Source of the DNA: Limnohabitans sp. WS1
GTDB taxonomy: Bacteria > Pseudomonadota > Gammaproteobacteria > Burkholderiales > Burkholderiaceae_C
Assembly: GCF_003063265.1 (NCBI RefSeq)
Contig: NZ_NERU01000007.1
Span: forward strand, 124,001 to 188,000
Length of the DNA stretch: 64,000 nucleotides
Direction: 5' to 3'
The position numbers were made by a program, and so were the translations under genes. How positions within the stretch are numbered: the first letter of the stretch is position 1; each line of letters starts with the position of its first letter. Of the stretch, positions 51,568-60,767 are shown piece after piece. Under the pieces are notes generated by a model, which was given only the letters and a program-made list of their open reading frames with translations, did no database searches and had not been told where the DNA came from.

Positions 51568-53183
51568 CAACCAATCACACGGGTTGCAGTGGCGTCCAAC
51601 TTGGGTGGGTTTTCAAAGGTGTGAAATGGTGCGGGCGATGGCACTTCCCATTCCAGGCCTTCGGCGGCTTCCCAAGGCTTTTGTGGGGCCTTTTCGCCCT
51701 TGCCCATCATGCCGGGCAGCACAACAAACACGAAGAAATACACCTGAGCAAAACCGAAGAAGAAGGCACCCACCGAGGCGATCATGTTGAAGTCGGTGAA
51801 CTGCATGGGGTAGTCAGCGTAACGACGTGGCATACCGGCCAGACCCAAAAAGTGCATCGGGAAGAAGGTCACGTTGAACGAGATCAGGGACCACCAGAAG
51901 TGGATTTTGCCGCGTGTCTCGCTGTACATCACACCAGTCCACTTGGGAGCCCAGTAGTAAAAGCCTGCAAACAAAGCAAACAAGGAGCCTGCCACCAACA
52001 CATAGTGGAAGTGAGCCACCACGTAATAAGTGTCTTGCAACTGGATGTCGATAGGAGCCATCGCCAGGATCAGACCGGTGAAACCACCCATGGTGAACAC
52101 AAAGATGAAGCCCACAGAGAACAACATCGGGGTTTCAAACGTCATGGAGCCACGCCACATGGTCGCGATCCAGTTGAAAATTTTCACAGCGGTCGGCACG
52201 GCGATCAACATCGTGGCGTACATGAAGAACAGCTGACCAGTCACAGGCATACCGGTCGTGAACATGTGGTGAGCCCACACGATGAACGACAAAATAGCGA
52301 TGGACGAAGTGGCGTACACCATAGAGGCGTAACCGAACAGTTTCTTGCGGGCAAAAGCGGGCACGATCTGGCTGATGATGCCGAAGGCCGGCAAGATCAT
52401 GATGTACACCTCAGGGTGACCAAAGAACCAGAAAATGTGCTGGTACATGACTGGGTCACCACCACCAGCGGGGTTGAAGAAGCTGGTGCCGAAATGGCGG
52501 TCTGTCAATGTCATGGTGATCGCACCAGCCAACACGGGCATCACAGCAATCAACAAGTAAGCGGTGATCAACCATGTCCAAGCGAACATGGGCATCTTCA
52601 TCAAGGTCATGCCAGGAGCGCGCATGTTCAAGATGGTCACGATGATGTTGATCGAACCCATGATGGACGAGGCACCCAGGATGTGCATGGCAAAAATACC
52701 AGCGTCCATGGACGGGCCCATTTGCAGTGTCAAAGGTGCGTACAAGGTCCAACCCGCAGCTGGTGCGCCACCGGGCATGAAAAACGAACCGACCAACATG
52801 GCGCCAGCAGGGATCATCAGCCAGAAGCTGAAGTTGTTCATGCGGGCAAAGGCCATGTCAGAGGCACCAATTTGCAATGGCAGCATCCAGTTCGCAAAGC
52901 CCACAAAGGCCGGCATGATCGCGCCAAACACCATGATGATGCCGTGCATGGTCGTGAACTGGTTGAACAACTCAGGATTCACGATTTGCAGGCCAGGCTG
53001 GAACAGCTCGGCACGGATGCCCAGCGCCAGCACGCCACCAATCATGAGCATGGCAAAACTGAACAACAGGTACAAAGTACCAATGTCTTTGTGGTTGGTG
53101 GCATACACCCAACGACGCCAGCCCGCAGGCGCGTGACCGTGGTCGTCATGGGCGTGATCGTGATGGTCTAGAACGGCACTCAT
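51567..53183 (-). CDS. coxA: Cytochrome c oxidase subunit I
   Basis: A 538-aa twelve-helix catalytic subunit. Heme a and a3-CuB ligands are visible in M-H-G-I-I-M-V-F-G (His), [10 protein letters not shown] (the His-Tyr CuB crosslink region), H-H-M-F-T (two CuB His) and V-A-H-F-H-Y-V (two heme His). A K-channel Lys region precedes the third. The N-terminal [11 protein letters not shown] run is His/Asp-rich, unusual but seen in relatives. It starts 32 nt after coxB. Confidence 0.97.
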   Translation of the reverse strand: MSAVLDHHDHAHDDHGHAPAGWRRWVYATNHKDIGTLYLLFSFAMLMIGGVLALGIRAELFQPGLQIVNPELFNQFTTMHGIIMVFGAIMPAFVGFANWMLPLQIGASDMAFARMNNFSFWLMIPAGAMLVGSFFMPGGAPAAGWTLYAPLTLQMGPSMDAGIFAMHILGASSIMGSINIIVTILNMRAPGMTLMKMPMFAWTWLITAYLLIAVMPVLAGAITMTLTDRHFGTSFFNPAGGGDPVMYQHIFWFFGHPEVYIMILPAFGIISQIVPAFARKKLFGYASMVYATSSIAILSFIVWAHHMFTTGMPVTGQLFFMYATMLIAVPTAVKIFNWIATMWRGSMTFETPMLFSVGFIFVFTMGGFTGLILAMAPIDIQLQDTYYVVAHFHYVLVAGSLFALFAGFYYWAPKWTGVMYSETRGKIHFWWSLISFNVTFFPMHFLGLAGMPRRYADYPMQFTDFNMIASVGAFFFGFAQVYFFVFVVLPGMMGKGEKAPQKPWEAAEGLEWEVPSPAPFHTFENPPKLDATATRVIG

Positions 53184-53215
53184 CTTGATTTCCTTTGATT
53201 TGAATACGGTACGGC

Positions 53216-54388
53216 TTATTTGCGAGCGGCCAAAACTTCAGCCGGTTGCACGATTTGCCCGGTCTTGTTTGACCAGTTGTTTTTAGTGTATGTAATCACA
53301 GCAGCGATTTCGGTGTCCGACAACTGTTTCCATGCGGGCATGGCGCCATTGTTCTGACCGTTCAACATCACTGCGATTTGCTTGGATTTGTCAGCGTCAA
53401 GCACGACCGCAGAACCGTCGATCGCCTTGATCGCGCCTGCACCTTTACCGTTGGCTTGATGGCAAGCCGCACAATTGGCAGCATAGACTTTTTCACCACG
53501 CTTGGACAAATCATCCAAGGCCCAGACCTTGGCAGGATCATCTGCTTTGGCGGCTTGTTTTTTCTTCTCAGTATCCACCCAAGCGGCGTAGTCAGCAGCA
53601 GACAAAACCTTCACATGAATGGGCATGTAAGCGTGCTCTTTGCCGCACAGTTCTTGGCACTGACCATAAAAATCGCCAGTTTTTTCAGCACGGAACCAGG
53701 TGTCCCGTACAAAACCAGGAATGGCGTCTTGCTTGATACCGAATGCGGGGACTGCAAACGCGTGAATCACGTCGTTGGCAGTGGTGATCACACGCACTTT
53801 TTGTCCCACAGGAACCACCAGAGGATTGTCTACTTTGAGCAGGTAATCGTCGCCTTCGGGCTTACCAGCATCGGACATGGCTCGCTGCGACGAATCCAGT
53901 GTGGAGATGTAACTCAGGCCCTCGCCCTCGCCTTTGATGTAGTCGTAACCCCACTTCCACTGGTAGCCAGTGGCTTTGATGGTCAGATCAGCGTTGGTGG
54001 TGTCCTTTTGAGCCACCAGCACTTTTGTTGCGGGCAGCGCCATCAAAATCACAATCAGGAAAGGCACAGCAGTCCAGATCACTTCCACCGTGATGGATTC
54101 TGTGAAGGTAGCGGGCTTGTGGCCAACAGACTTGCGGTGCTTCCAAATGGAATAAAACATCACCGCAAAGACAGCAATGAAGATCACTGTGCAAATGATC
54201 AACATGAACCAATGCAGCCAATGCTGCTCTTCGGCAATTTTGGTTGCTGCAGGGGCAAAGTTGAGCTGATTGACAGCTGGGCCGCCCGGCAGATCGTTGA
54301 CCGCATAAGCCGCAGTGGCTGCCCACGCGCCTGCAAAAATGCCCGCGCGGGATAGCAGCGAAGCCAATTGGTTGGAAATATTCTTCAT
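53216..54388 (-). CDS. coxB: Cytochrome c oxidase subunit II with fused cytochrome c
   Basis: A 390-aa subunit. Signal peptide and two membrane helices ([14 protein letters not shown] and [11 protein letters not shown]) precede the cupredoxin domain, whose CuA ligands lie in H-A-F-A-V-P-A-F-G and [14 protein letters not shown]-terminal cytochrome c domain of about 100 residues carries C-A-A-C-H and a distal Met in G-A-M-P-A-W, giving the caa3-like form. ATG 54388 begins a signal-like sequence; the longer frame is rejected. Follows DUF2244 by 77 nt. Confidence 0.95.
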   Translation of the reverse strand: MKNISNQLASLLSRAGIFAGAWAATAAYAVNDLPGGPAVNQLNFAPAATKIAEEQHWLHWFMLIICTVIFIAVFAVMFYSIWKHRKSVGHKPATFTESITVEVIWTAVPFLIVILMALPATKVLVAQKDTTNADLTIKATGYQWKWGYDYIKGEGEGLSYISTLDSSQRAMSDAGKPEGDDYLLKVDNPLVVPVGQKVRVITTANDVIHAFAVPAFGIKQDAIPGFVRDTWFRAEKTGDFYGQCQELCGKEHAYMPIHVKVLSAADYAAWVDTEKKKQAAKADDPAKVWALDDLSKRGEKVYAANCAACHQANGKGAGAIKAIDGSAVVLDADKSKQIAVMLNGQNNGAMPAWKQLSDTEIAAVITYTKNNWSNKTGQIVQPAEVLAARK

Positions 54389-54465
54389 GGTTCTCACTAA
54401 CTTCCAAGACACTGTTGAACTCACACCTCTGACAAACCGGGTTTTATCCCATTTGCCGCGAAGCA

Positions 54466-54942
54466 TCACGCAGAGCGCAATGCCTTTCTGATTTCTCGCG
54501 CCAAAACCTGACGCAACTCGGGCCGTACAAAACGCCCCACCTCGATGGATCGACCTTGGCCCGACAACTCGATCAAGCTGTGGTCACCGGATTTGGGTTC
54601 TACCCTTACCCATTGACGCTCAAATTCTGCCCGCTCAAGACGGCCAGCAGATTCACACTCGACCACCAATTGGCCACCTTGGATCAAAATTTTTTCACCA
54701 TCAGTGGCGTGCCGTGCATAGATCAAAAAAGCCACGCCGACCACCGCAATCTCAAAACCCGCAAACGCTAAAACCAGCGTTGCACCCAAATACCAAAAAA
54801 ACAAACCAATTCCGAGAGAAAAGACACACAAAGACAAGTAAAACCAACCGAGCTGGGCCGGTGTTACCGAGCAATTGCGCCGAAGCTGCCAATGAATGGC
54901 ATGTCCCGTCTCTTGAGCAAACTGATACGTTGGATTTGACAC
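54466..54942 (-). CDS. DUF2244-domain membrane protein
   Basis: A 158-aa protein. The N-terminal W-Q-L-R-R-N-C-S-V-T-P-A-Q matches the DUF2244 opening. Two close helices follow (L-G-W-F-Y-L-S-L-C-V-F-S-L-G-I-G-L and L-V-L-A-F-A-G-F-E-I-A-V-V-G-V-A-F-L). A soluble C-terminal part ends in V-R-P-E-L-R-Q-V-L-A-R-E-I-R-K-A-L. It is found directly upstream of coxB in many proteobacteria, hinting at an oxidase-related but unknown role. It is the first gene of the cox transcription unit. Confidence 0.85.
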   Translation of the reverse strand: MSNPTYQFAQETGHAIHWQLRRNCSVTPAQLGWFYLSLCVFSLGIGLFFWYLGATLVLAFAGFEIAVVGVAFLIYARHATDGEKILIQGGQLVVECESAGRLERAEFERQWVRVEPKSGDHSLIELSGQGRSIEVGRFVRPELRQVLAREIRKALRSA

Positions 54943-55036
54943 GCGTCAACTTTCAATAAACTAACACGCTGAAAGGCTGAAAATGCCTCTGAAACGGGCG
55001 GATTTTACCCGAGAACAAAGGGTGTTTTGATTCAAC

Positions 55037-55951
55037 TCAAACTTTGTCCGGTATCCGTGGCCTGTTGCGCAGCATTTGCTGCATCTGCTCAAGGTCGATG
55101 ACCGCGTGCGAATGGACGGGAATGCGGGGCGATGGCTTGAGGGCATGCCCGTACACAATTTCAAATGTCAGCGTCAAGCGGCCGCCTTCCTCAGGACGTG
55201 CCAGCATCATCAACGCTTGATTCAGTTGATCCCGCCAGCGCCGTCCCCTCAAACCTTGAAACCGCTGAACATTCAGATTTCGCCCCCAACTGCGCAATTC
55301 GGCCAGCATGCGCTGCGGGCTTTCATAGCTCAAAGTCATGCGCTCCATGTCCATCACCGGCTCAGCAAAACCCGCCTCCACCAGCATGTCCCCCCAATCG
55401 TGCATATCGGTGAACTCATGGGCAGGTTCTGGCCACCCATGCTGGGCGTAAACATGTCGCAACTCACGCAAAGTATCCGGGCCCAAACAAGAAAACATCA
55501 AAAAACCATCCACAGCCAAAGCTCTGTGCCATGCTTTCAGCAGGTTTTGTGGCTGTGCTGAAGTGTGCAATTGCATGTTGGCCCACAACATGTTCGCCTG
55601 GCCGTCTGGCGGCAAGCCGTGCTTCAGGCGGGGTCCAAACCATCGTTTAGCGTGCCACCATTTGCCTTGCAGGACTTGTTGGGCCACCCAACTTTGCTGG
55701 GGCTGCTCGCTGCTGACCCAAGCTTGCGCTTTGGGGTAGCGCCTTTGCAAAGCCTCATGCGACTGCAACCCGCCCTGCAAAGGCCCCCAATGGACCCATT
55801 GCGTCGGCTGAAGCTTGATGAACGCCAATCTCTCTTGCATGCGAGAGGCCACCTCTTCGTGCAACCAAGGCGACAAAAGCGCCGCAGAGTGCGCAGACCA
55901 TCGGGCAGCGGCAATGGGGTCCAACGAGGGGGGGCATTCAGGTGCAGACAT
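55037..55951 (-). CDS. BioC-like methyltransferase-fold protein with degenerate SAM motif
   Basis: A 304-aa protein. The C-terminal two thirds resemble BioC (malonyl-ACP O-methyltransferase): A-N-M-Q-L-H-T-S-A-Q-P-Q-N-L-L-K-A-W, then F-S-C-L-G-P-D-T-L-R-E-L-R and F-T-D-M-H-D-W-G-D-M-L-V-E-A-G-F. The usual glycine loop (D-x-G-x-G-x-G) is replaced by Q-W-V-H-W-G-P-L-Q-G-G (51-61), without the acidic residue. It may have lost SAM binding or bind it differently. Start 55951 is the best of several ATGs. It is divergent from comF, an arrangement typical of bioC-comF neighbours. Confidence 0.75.
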   Translation of the reverse strand: MSAPECPPSLDPIAAARWSAHSAALLSPWLHEEVASRMQERLAFIKLQPTQWVHWGPLQGGLQSHEALQRRYPKAQAWVSSEQPQQSWVAQQVLQGKWWHAKRWFGPRLKHGLPPDGQANMLWANMQLHTSAQPQNLLKAWHRALAVDGFLMFSCLGPDTLRELRHVYAQHGWPEPAHEFTDMHDWGDMLVEAGFAEPVMDMERMTLSYESPQRMLAELRSWGRNLNVQRFQGLRGRRWRDQLNQALMMLARPEEGGRLTLTFEIVYGHALKPSPRIPVHSHAVIDLEQMQQMLRNRPRIPDKV

Positions 55952-56037
55952 GGCCATGACAAGGTAAATAAAAGACCTCAAGCACAGAACAACAATGTCC
56001 ACTTGTGATCAGGGGCTCGGGGAAGTATATTGATTTC

Positions 56038-56784
56038 ATGAGGTTCATACGGTATCCACATGTCCGTGCAATGGTTGAAAGGTTCAAACCAAGTCGCCTA
56101 TGGCAGGCCCTGCCCAGTTGTTGTGCCATCTGTCATCGCTGGCCCCAAGCGTCTTTGTGCGAGATGTGCATCAGCCGCTTTGCGCAGCCTCGGCACCGCT
56201 GCCTCAGCTGTGCCTTGCCATTGGTTCACCCTCATCCTCTTTGTCAGCTCTGTCTGCGCAACCCACCGCCCTTGACGCTTTGTCTCGCCGCCACCAGCTA
56301 CGAATGGCCTTGGGTGGATCTGATTTCTCGCTTCAAATTTCAGCACCAAGCAGGCTGGGACCGGCCTTTGGCCACCCTGATGCTCAGTGCGCCTGGTGCC
56401 GATGACGCATTGGACGCAGCCCACTGGATTTTGCCCATCCCCCTCTCAAAGCAACGTTTGGCCGAACGCGGCTACAACCAAGCTTGGCTTTTGGCACGTC
56501 AGCTTGACGCCGGTAAAGCCGATGCCCACTTGCTGCTGCGCACGCGCGACACGCTTTCGCAGCGGACCTTACCCCGGACAGAACGATTGGCCAACTTGGT
56601 GGGTGCGTTTGCGGTTGATCCCCTGCGAGCCTCTGTGCTGCGCAACAAAAACGTTGTCTTGATCGACGATGTCATGACCACAGGCGCCTCACTCAATACC
56701 GCAGCACGGGTGCTACTTCAAGCGGGTGCAGCCCAAGTCAGCGCCTTGGTCTTGGCACGAACCGAGGCAGCCGTTGAGTCTTGA
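56038..56784 (+). CDS. comF: ComF-family phosphoribosyltransferase-like protein
   Basis: A 248-aa protein. Zinc-ribbon-like cysteines near the N-terminus (C-C-A-I-C, C-E-M-C, C-L-S-C, C-Q-L-C) precede the phosphoribosyltransferase domain. Its PRPP motif is V-V-L-I-D-D-V-M-T-T-G-A-S. R-G-Y-N-Q-A and R-T-L-P-R-T-E-R are further ComF marks. In competent bacteria ComF assists DNA uptake. ATG 56038 is chosen; GTG 56005 or ATG 56071 are alternatives. Divergent from the BioC-like gene, 19 nt before trmL. Confidence 0.87.
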   Translation: MRFIRYPHVRAMVERFKPSRLWQALPSCCAICHRWPQASLCEMCISRFAQPRHRCLSCALPLVHPHPLCQLCLRNPPPLTLCLAATSYEWPWVDLISRFKFQHQAGWDRPLATLMLSAPGADDALDAAHWILPIPLSKQRLAERGYNQAWLLARQLDAGKADAHLLLRTRDTLSQRTLPRTERLANLVGAFAVDPLRASVLRNKNVVLIDDVMTTGASLNTAARVLLQAGAAQVSALVLARTEAAVES

Positions 56785-56803
56785 TACAGGCACAATAGCT
56801 GCC

Positions 56804-57277
56804 ATGTTTCATATTGTCTTGGTTGAGCCCGAAATCCCCCCAAACACCGGCAATGTCATCCGCTTGGCAGCCAACACCGGCTGCACACTGCATCTGATCG
56901 AACCCCTGGGGTTTTCGATGGACGACAAACACATGCGCCGAGCAGGTCTTGATTACCACGAGTACGCCGAATTGCGCCGCCATGCCGACTGGACCTCTTT
57001 TTTGCGCAAGGAACAGCCTGCGGTCGAACGCATGTTTGCTCTGACCACGCGCGGCAGCCGTGCCGCGCATGGGGTCAATTTTGCGCCAGGTGACTGGCTG
57101 GTCTTTGGCTCGGAAACACGAGGTCTCGCTCCCGAGCTTCGCGAGCAATTTTCACCCCATCAACGAATCAAGTTGCCCATGCTGACGGGGCAACGTAGCT
57201 TGAACTTGTCCAATGCCGTGGCTGTGACCGTCTTTGAAGCCTGGCGGCAAAACGGTTTTGGTGGGGCCAGTGCATGA
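56804..57277 (+). CDS. trmL: tRNA (cytidine/uridine-34-2'-O)-methyltransferase TrmL
   Basis: A 157-aa SPOUT methyltransferase that modifies the wobble base of tRNA-Leu. Motifs: I-P-P-N-T-G-N-V-I-R near residue 11 (motif 1), V-F-G-S-E-T-R-G-L near 108 (motif 2), and L-N-L-S-N-A-V-A near 136 (motif 3), which form the knotted SAM site. The start at ATG 56804 gives the standard length. Follows comF by 19 nt. Confidence 0.93.
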   Translation: MFHIVLVEPEIPPNTGNVIRLAANTGCTLHLIEPLGFSMDDKHMRRAGLDYHEYAELRRHADWTSFLRKEQPAVERMFALTTRGSRAAHGVNFAPGDWLVFGSETRGLAPELREQFSPHQRIKLPMLTGQRSLNLSNAVAVTVFEAWRQNGFGGASA

Positions 57278-57296
57278 CCCGGCTGAGAAGGCCTGG

Positions 57297-57752
57297 TCAG
57301 GCGTAAATGCGAACCAAGGACTCGGCAGCGCAAACCGGCTTGTCGATGCCCTCACGCTCTACGGTCACATTCCATTGCAATTGCAAGCCATTGCCTTCAA
57401 TGGGTGTGGCTGAATGCAAATGCAAATGGGCCCGCAAGCGACTGCCGACCGGCACAGGGGCCATGAAGCGGACCTTGTTCAGCCCGTAGTTCACGCCCAT
57501 GCGTGCCGAAGACACCACGATGGTCTTGTCGAAAAACTGAGACAACAAGGACAGGGTCAAAAAACCATGTGCAATGGGTGCCCCAAACGGTCCCTGTTTG
57601 GCCCGTTCGACATCCACATGGATCCATTGATGATCACCCGTGGCCTGAGCGAACTGATTGACTTGCTCTTGAGTGATCTCCACCCATTCAGTCGCCGCCA
57701 CATCTTGACCCACACAATCGGCCAATTCGGCCAAAGTCTCAAATTTTTTCAT
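57297..57752 (-). CDS. MaoC-family (R)-specific enoyl-CoA hydratase
   Basis: A 151-aa single hot-dog-fold hydratase. The catalytic segment F-A-Q-A-T-G-D-H-Q-W-I-H-V-D has Asp40 and His45, the hydratase dyad. I-A-H-G-F-L-T-L-S-L-L is the usual substrate-tunnel helix. Such enzymes hydrate crotonyl-CoA-type substrates for PHA or fatty-acid metabolism. ATG 57752 starts the conserved M-K-K-F-E-T-L-A-E-L; the 17-codon longer frame is unlikely. It is convergent with trmL (19-nt gap). Confidence 0.9.
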   Translation of the reverse strand: MKKFETLAELADCVGQDVAATEWVEITQEQVNQFAQATGDHQWIHVDVERAKQGPFGAPIAHGFLTLSLLSQFFDKTIVVSSARMGVNYGLNKVRFMAPVPVGSRLRAHLHLHSATPIEGNGLQLQWNVTVEREGIDKPVCAAESLVRIYA

Positions 57753-57832
57753 GTCGATGACTTTAGGTAAATCAAGGCAACAAGGGTGTCGGGCAAGTGA
57801 CAAGGCCTTGGCTCTGCTTCAGACATTTGAAG

Positions 57833-58444
57833 TCAAGAATGGCCATCCCAAGCTTCTTGCCGCATCTTCAAAAGCTCGCCTCTGAGGCGAGCCAACTCGG
57901 CGCGGTAATTTTCAGCGTCACCGTAATCGGAAAATCCATGGTAGTGAGCATGCGCCTGCATTCTGCGGCGAGCGTGTTTGATGGGGCACCAGTATTTTTC
58001 GGTCAAACCAACGACTTCCCGGCAATAGGCGATCAGTCCATTGCCATAAGAACAGTAGGCGCAATTGATCTTTTCGAGCCAATTCAAATAAGCCAAATGA
58101 TTTCGGTCATAGACAAAATATGCCGATCTCTTGACACGGGGAATCCCACACAAGGGAAAGCAAATCCACTGATAGACCGTGACAAAGACATCCATCAGCA
58201 GCATCGGTAACAACACGGGGTAAATGAATGGCACGCACAAGACATGACGCCACTCTGCGGTCAATACATAGGCAAACAAGCCCTCTTTGAAGCGCTTTTG
58301 CTGAGCCAATACTTCCTCTTCAAAGCGCACTTTGTGCTCTTCAAAGTCCGCCTTCCACTGTTGACGTCGACTTTTTGCCTCTTGTTCAATGGCCGCTTCC
58401 AGTTGTTGAATACGGTCCAAAAATTCTTGGATTTGTGAGTTCAT
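57833..58444 (-). CDS. Conserved hypothetical with coiled coil, membrane helix and Cys cluster
   Basis: A 203-aa protein. Residues 1-55 form a charged coiled coil. A hydrophobic segment follows (V-L-C-V-P-F-I-Y-P-V-L-L-P-M-L-L-M-D-V-F near 67-87). The C-terminal domain carries C128-A-Y-C131, C141 and Y-W-C153-P-I-K-H, plus the strong motif Y-L-N-W-L-E-K-I-N-C-A-Y-C-S-Y-G-N-G. I recall similar uncharacterised proteins in proteobacteria but assign no function. The CxxC and C-P-I-K-H groups look like a metal or Fe-S site (inference). Confidence 0.7.
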   Translation of the reverse strand: MNSQIQEFLDRIQQLEAAIEQEAKSRRQQWKADFEEHKVRFEEEVLAQQKRFKEGLFAYVLTAEWRHVLCVPFIYPVLLPMLLMDVFVTVYQWICFPLCGIPRVKRSAYFVYDRNHLAYLNWLEKINCAYCSYGNGLIAYCREVVGLTEKYWCPIKHARRRMQAHAHYHGFSDYGDAENYRAELARLRGELLKMRQEAWDGHS

Positions 58445-58525
58445 GGATACTCCTTGAACGACATTGAAGGGCCATCATTTTTTGTCTCGGTGCCCTAAAG
58501 GGGTTGCATCAGTGGCCTTTGTGGG

Positions 58526-59070
58526 TCAAATGTGCAACCAGGGTATGGCACTGCGTTCACCATACCACCAGTCGCTGCACAGGCCTTGTCTTGACAAACA
58601 ATCACTGGCTGTCGCAAGACTGGCTTGTGGATCCTCCTCCTGGGGTACATGGCCCCATTGATCCAACACCTGAATTTCACTGTTCACAATATCGCGGTGA
58701 AAAAAGCAGGCATTGCTTGCAGGAATCAGTTGACCCCGCCCTCCCCACAAAATCAAGGTTGATTGACGGATTTTGGGGATCTCCTGCGCACGGGTGCCAT
58801 GGCTAACTTGCAGCATGCGTTGCGGCAAAGCGGCACGCTTGCCCTTGCGCAAAACCAATTCAAAAAAGCGATCCATGAGCTCTTCGCTCACTCGGCCTGA
58901 CTCACCCTACACACTTCGCACACTGCTCAACACCACTCGGCGCGGCGATGCTTCAAACGCAAACGTTCAGCCCAACCTTGCCATGTGTGCAAACTGTCGG
59001 ATGTGCCCTGCAGCATGAGCAAAGGCATGGGATCATTAACAGGCCCCTCAGCCCTGATGTGCAGCTGCAT
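58526..59070 (-). pseudogene. Decayed alpha/beta-hydrolase gene
   Basis: Remnants of one alpha/beta hydrolase. The N-terminal piece (from ATG 59070) reads P-M-P-L-L-M-L-Q-G-T-S-D-S-L-H-T-W, the first strand with oxyanion-hole region, and stops at a TGA near 58940. The C-terminal piece (58891-58526) has G-R-V-S-E-E-L-M-D-R-F-F-E-L and the His motif W-G-H-V-P-Q-E-E-D-P. The catalytic Asp position reads G-G-R-G-Q-L-I-P, Asp changed to Gly. Roughly 100 residues including the G-x-S-x-G nucleophile are missing, and the halves are in different frames with a stop between. Clearly inactive. Confidence 0.75.
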
Positions 59071-59118
59071 ACCTTAGAACTCAACAAATTCCGATGGCGG
59101 CTTTGCCCATCGCTCTGA

Positions 59119-59223
59119 CTACTTTTGGACAGACCGATCCGGCGTCAACAAAAAGAGTCCCCAGCCAGTGGCCAAAAGAAGAATGAAAGAAAACCCAAAA
59201 AATTTCAACTTTTTAGTTTTCAT
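59119..59223 (-). CDS. Possible 34-aa single-span membrane peptide
   Basis: A short frame (M-K-T-K-K-L-K-F-F-G-F-S-F-I-L-L-L-A-T) with a basic start, one hydrophobic helix and a short charged tail (P-D-R-S-V-Q-K). GGAG lies 10 nt upstream of the ATG. It sits before the decayed hydrolase gene. No relatives recognised; it may be chance. The surrounding 59071-59340 holds nothing else. Confidence 0.35.
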   Translation of the reverse strand: MKTKKLKFFGFSFILLLATGWGLFLLTPDRSVQK

Positions 59224-59340
59224 ATTCCAAGACTCCGCTTCAAAATTAGCCACAGGCACAGACAGGCGGCACAATGATGCTCCAAAGCGCAGTCCGTTGG
59301 ATTTGCCGATGCTACTAAAATCCAATATCAATCCCCACCA

Positions 59341-60072
59341 TTGAACGAGCCCTTGTCCCTCCAAAAAACCAACACACTGCCGCAGCACATTGCCATCATC
59401 ATGGATGGCAACAGACGCTGGGCCAAAAAACGTTTCATGCCTGCCGCATTGGGCCACGCTGCAGGCGCCAAACGCGTGCGAGACATCGTTAAAGCATGCG
59501 CAGAAATCGGCATTCCTCAACTGAGCTTGTTTGCTTTCAGCACCGAAAACTGGAAACGACCAGAAGATGAAGTCAGCAGTCTCATGAATTTATTCATGAC
59601 CTACTTGAAAAATGAAATCAACAACATGAACACCAATGGTGTGCGCCTGAAAGTGCTTGGAGATACCGACAGGTTTTCGACACCCTTGCAGGAACTGATT
59701 GCCATGGCTCAAGAAAAGACTGCAGGCAACACAGCAATAACCTTGAATGTTTGCGCCAACTATGGGGGCCGATGGGACATGATCCAAGCGGTTAAAGCTT
59801 GGCGTTTGGCAAATCCAGAAGCATCAATGGACCTTTTGACCGAAGAGGCCTTGTCTCGATTTCTGTCCACTGAAAATGCCCCCGAAGTCGATCTGTTGAT
59901 TCGCACCGGTGGAGAATCCCGGATCAGCAACTTCATGCTTTGGCAAGCAGCTTATGCCGAAATGTTTTTCAGTGAGGCGCTTTGGCCAGACTTTACAACC
60001 GATCAACTGGACAAGGCCATTGAGTGGTTCAAAACCCGGGATCGGCGTTTTGGATCTTCAGCACCACTATAA
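59341..60072 (+). CDS. uppS: Isoprenyl/undecaprenyl diphosphate synthase
   Basis: A 243-aa cis-prenyltransferase making the lipid carrier for cell-wall synthesis. The catalytic motif I-A-I-I-M-D-G-N-R-R-W-A (Asp near residue 26) and F-S-T-E-N-W-K-R-P are present. N-Y-G-G-R-W-D-M follows, and the C-terminal L-L-I-R-T-G-G-E-S-R-I-S-N-F matches the family. The usual ispU neighbours (frr, cdsA) are absent. The only start that fits is TTG at 59341, with no clear ribosome-binding site; the first in-frame ATG lies inside the catalytic motif. This suggests a stand-alone second synthase, possibly weakly expressed. Confidence 0.9.
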   Translation: MNEPLSLQKTNTLPQHIAIIMDGNRRWAKKRFMPAALGHAAGAKRVRDIVKACAEIGIPQLSLFAFSTENWKRPEDEVSSLMNLFMTYLKNEINNMNTNGVRLKVLGDTDRFSTPLQELIAMAQEKTAGNTAITLNVCANYGGRWDMIQAVKAWRLANPEASMDLLTEEALSRFLSTENAPEVDLLIRTGGESRISNFMLWQAAYAEMFFSEALWPDFTTDQLDKAIEWFKTRDRRFGSSAPL

Positions 60073-60077
60073 AGAAA

Positions 60078-60103
60078 CGGGCTCATTCTTTTGAATGAGC
60101 CCG
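60078..60103. terminator. Terminator hairpin between uppS and the H-NS gene
   Basis: CGGGCTCATTC (60078-60088) and GAATGAGCCCG (60093-60103) pair perfectly around TTTT. On the minus strand it is followed by TTTCTTT, so it can end the H-NS transcript; it also lies 6 nt after the uppS stop. Confidence 0.7.
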
Positions 60104-60215
60104 CTGGCTTGCATCTGATGCAGCCACGATCAAAATGGCTGCGTTTGATTCGAACAAAATTAATAATTCTGTCAATTATGGCTTGGTTTAAAAAACCCAA
60201 ACCACCTCGATCAAT

Positions 60216-60515
60216 TCAAGCAATGACGTAGGGCGTACGGTCTTTGCCTTCAATCCACTTGGGGGCTTTGCCGCGACCTGTCCAAGTTTGACCTGTTGCG
60301 GGATCGCGGTATTTGGCGGCCACTTTGCTGGTGGACTTGACCGCTTGTGATTTGGTGGTACGGCCAGGAAACACGTCCTGTGCCGTCAATTCATACTCAC
60401 TGACCAGTTCACGGATTTTGGTAACGGCGCTAGAAATCTCATTTTGGCGAGCTTGGGCAATGGCTTGCTCGAGGGCTTCACGTTGTTGCAATAACTCTTT
60501 GTATGATTGGGTCAT
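60216..60515 (-). CDS. H-NS-family nucleoid protein (BpH3 type)
   Basis: A 99-aa DNA-binding protein. The N-terminal oligomerisation coiled coil (L-L-Q-Q-R-E-A-L-E-Q-A-I-A-Q-A-R) is followed by a linker and the DNA-binding domain A-K-Y-R-D-P-A-T-G-Q-T-W-T-G-R-G-K-A-P. It ends K-W-I-E-G-K-D-R-T. The T-W-T-G-R-G core is the AT-hook-like loop used to silence AT-rich DNA. The AT-rich islet at 16.8-19.4 kb is a natural target (inference). ATG 60515 is preceded by GAAACC; the upstream 60516-60767 is AT-rich and probably holds its promoter. Confidence 0.93.
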   Translation of the reverse strand: MTQSYKELLQQREALEQAIAQARQNEISSAVTKIRELVSEYELTAQDVFPGRTTKSQAVKSTSKVAAKYRDPATGQTWTGRGKAPKWIEGKDRTPYVIA

Positions 60516-60767
60516 GATGGTTTCTCAGTGAAATAATCTGCGAATATACAGCAAAAATTGAGCTTTTTAAAACAAGGTCGGGATCGTTTTTTGATTACGC
60601 TATAAATGTCACAACCTTAATCTTTTACTTCTTGAAATCTCCTCCAATTTCCAATGTCATGGTTTTACACGGCGTGTCTGTTCGAGCTCCGTGGGGTCAC
60701 CATGTTTTACAAAATGGCTTCATGACAACCAAGACTTCATTCCTCTTTTTTCAAGCAAAGGCACGCC

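Noticed and set aside
50838..53171. 777-aa open frame on the plus strand across ctaG and coxA
   Set aside because: Shadow of two certain oxidase genes on the minus strand; composition is His/Gln/Arg-rich nonsense.
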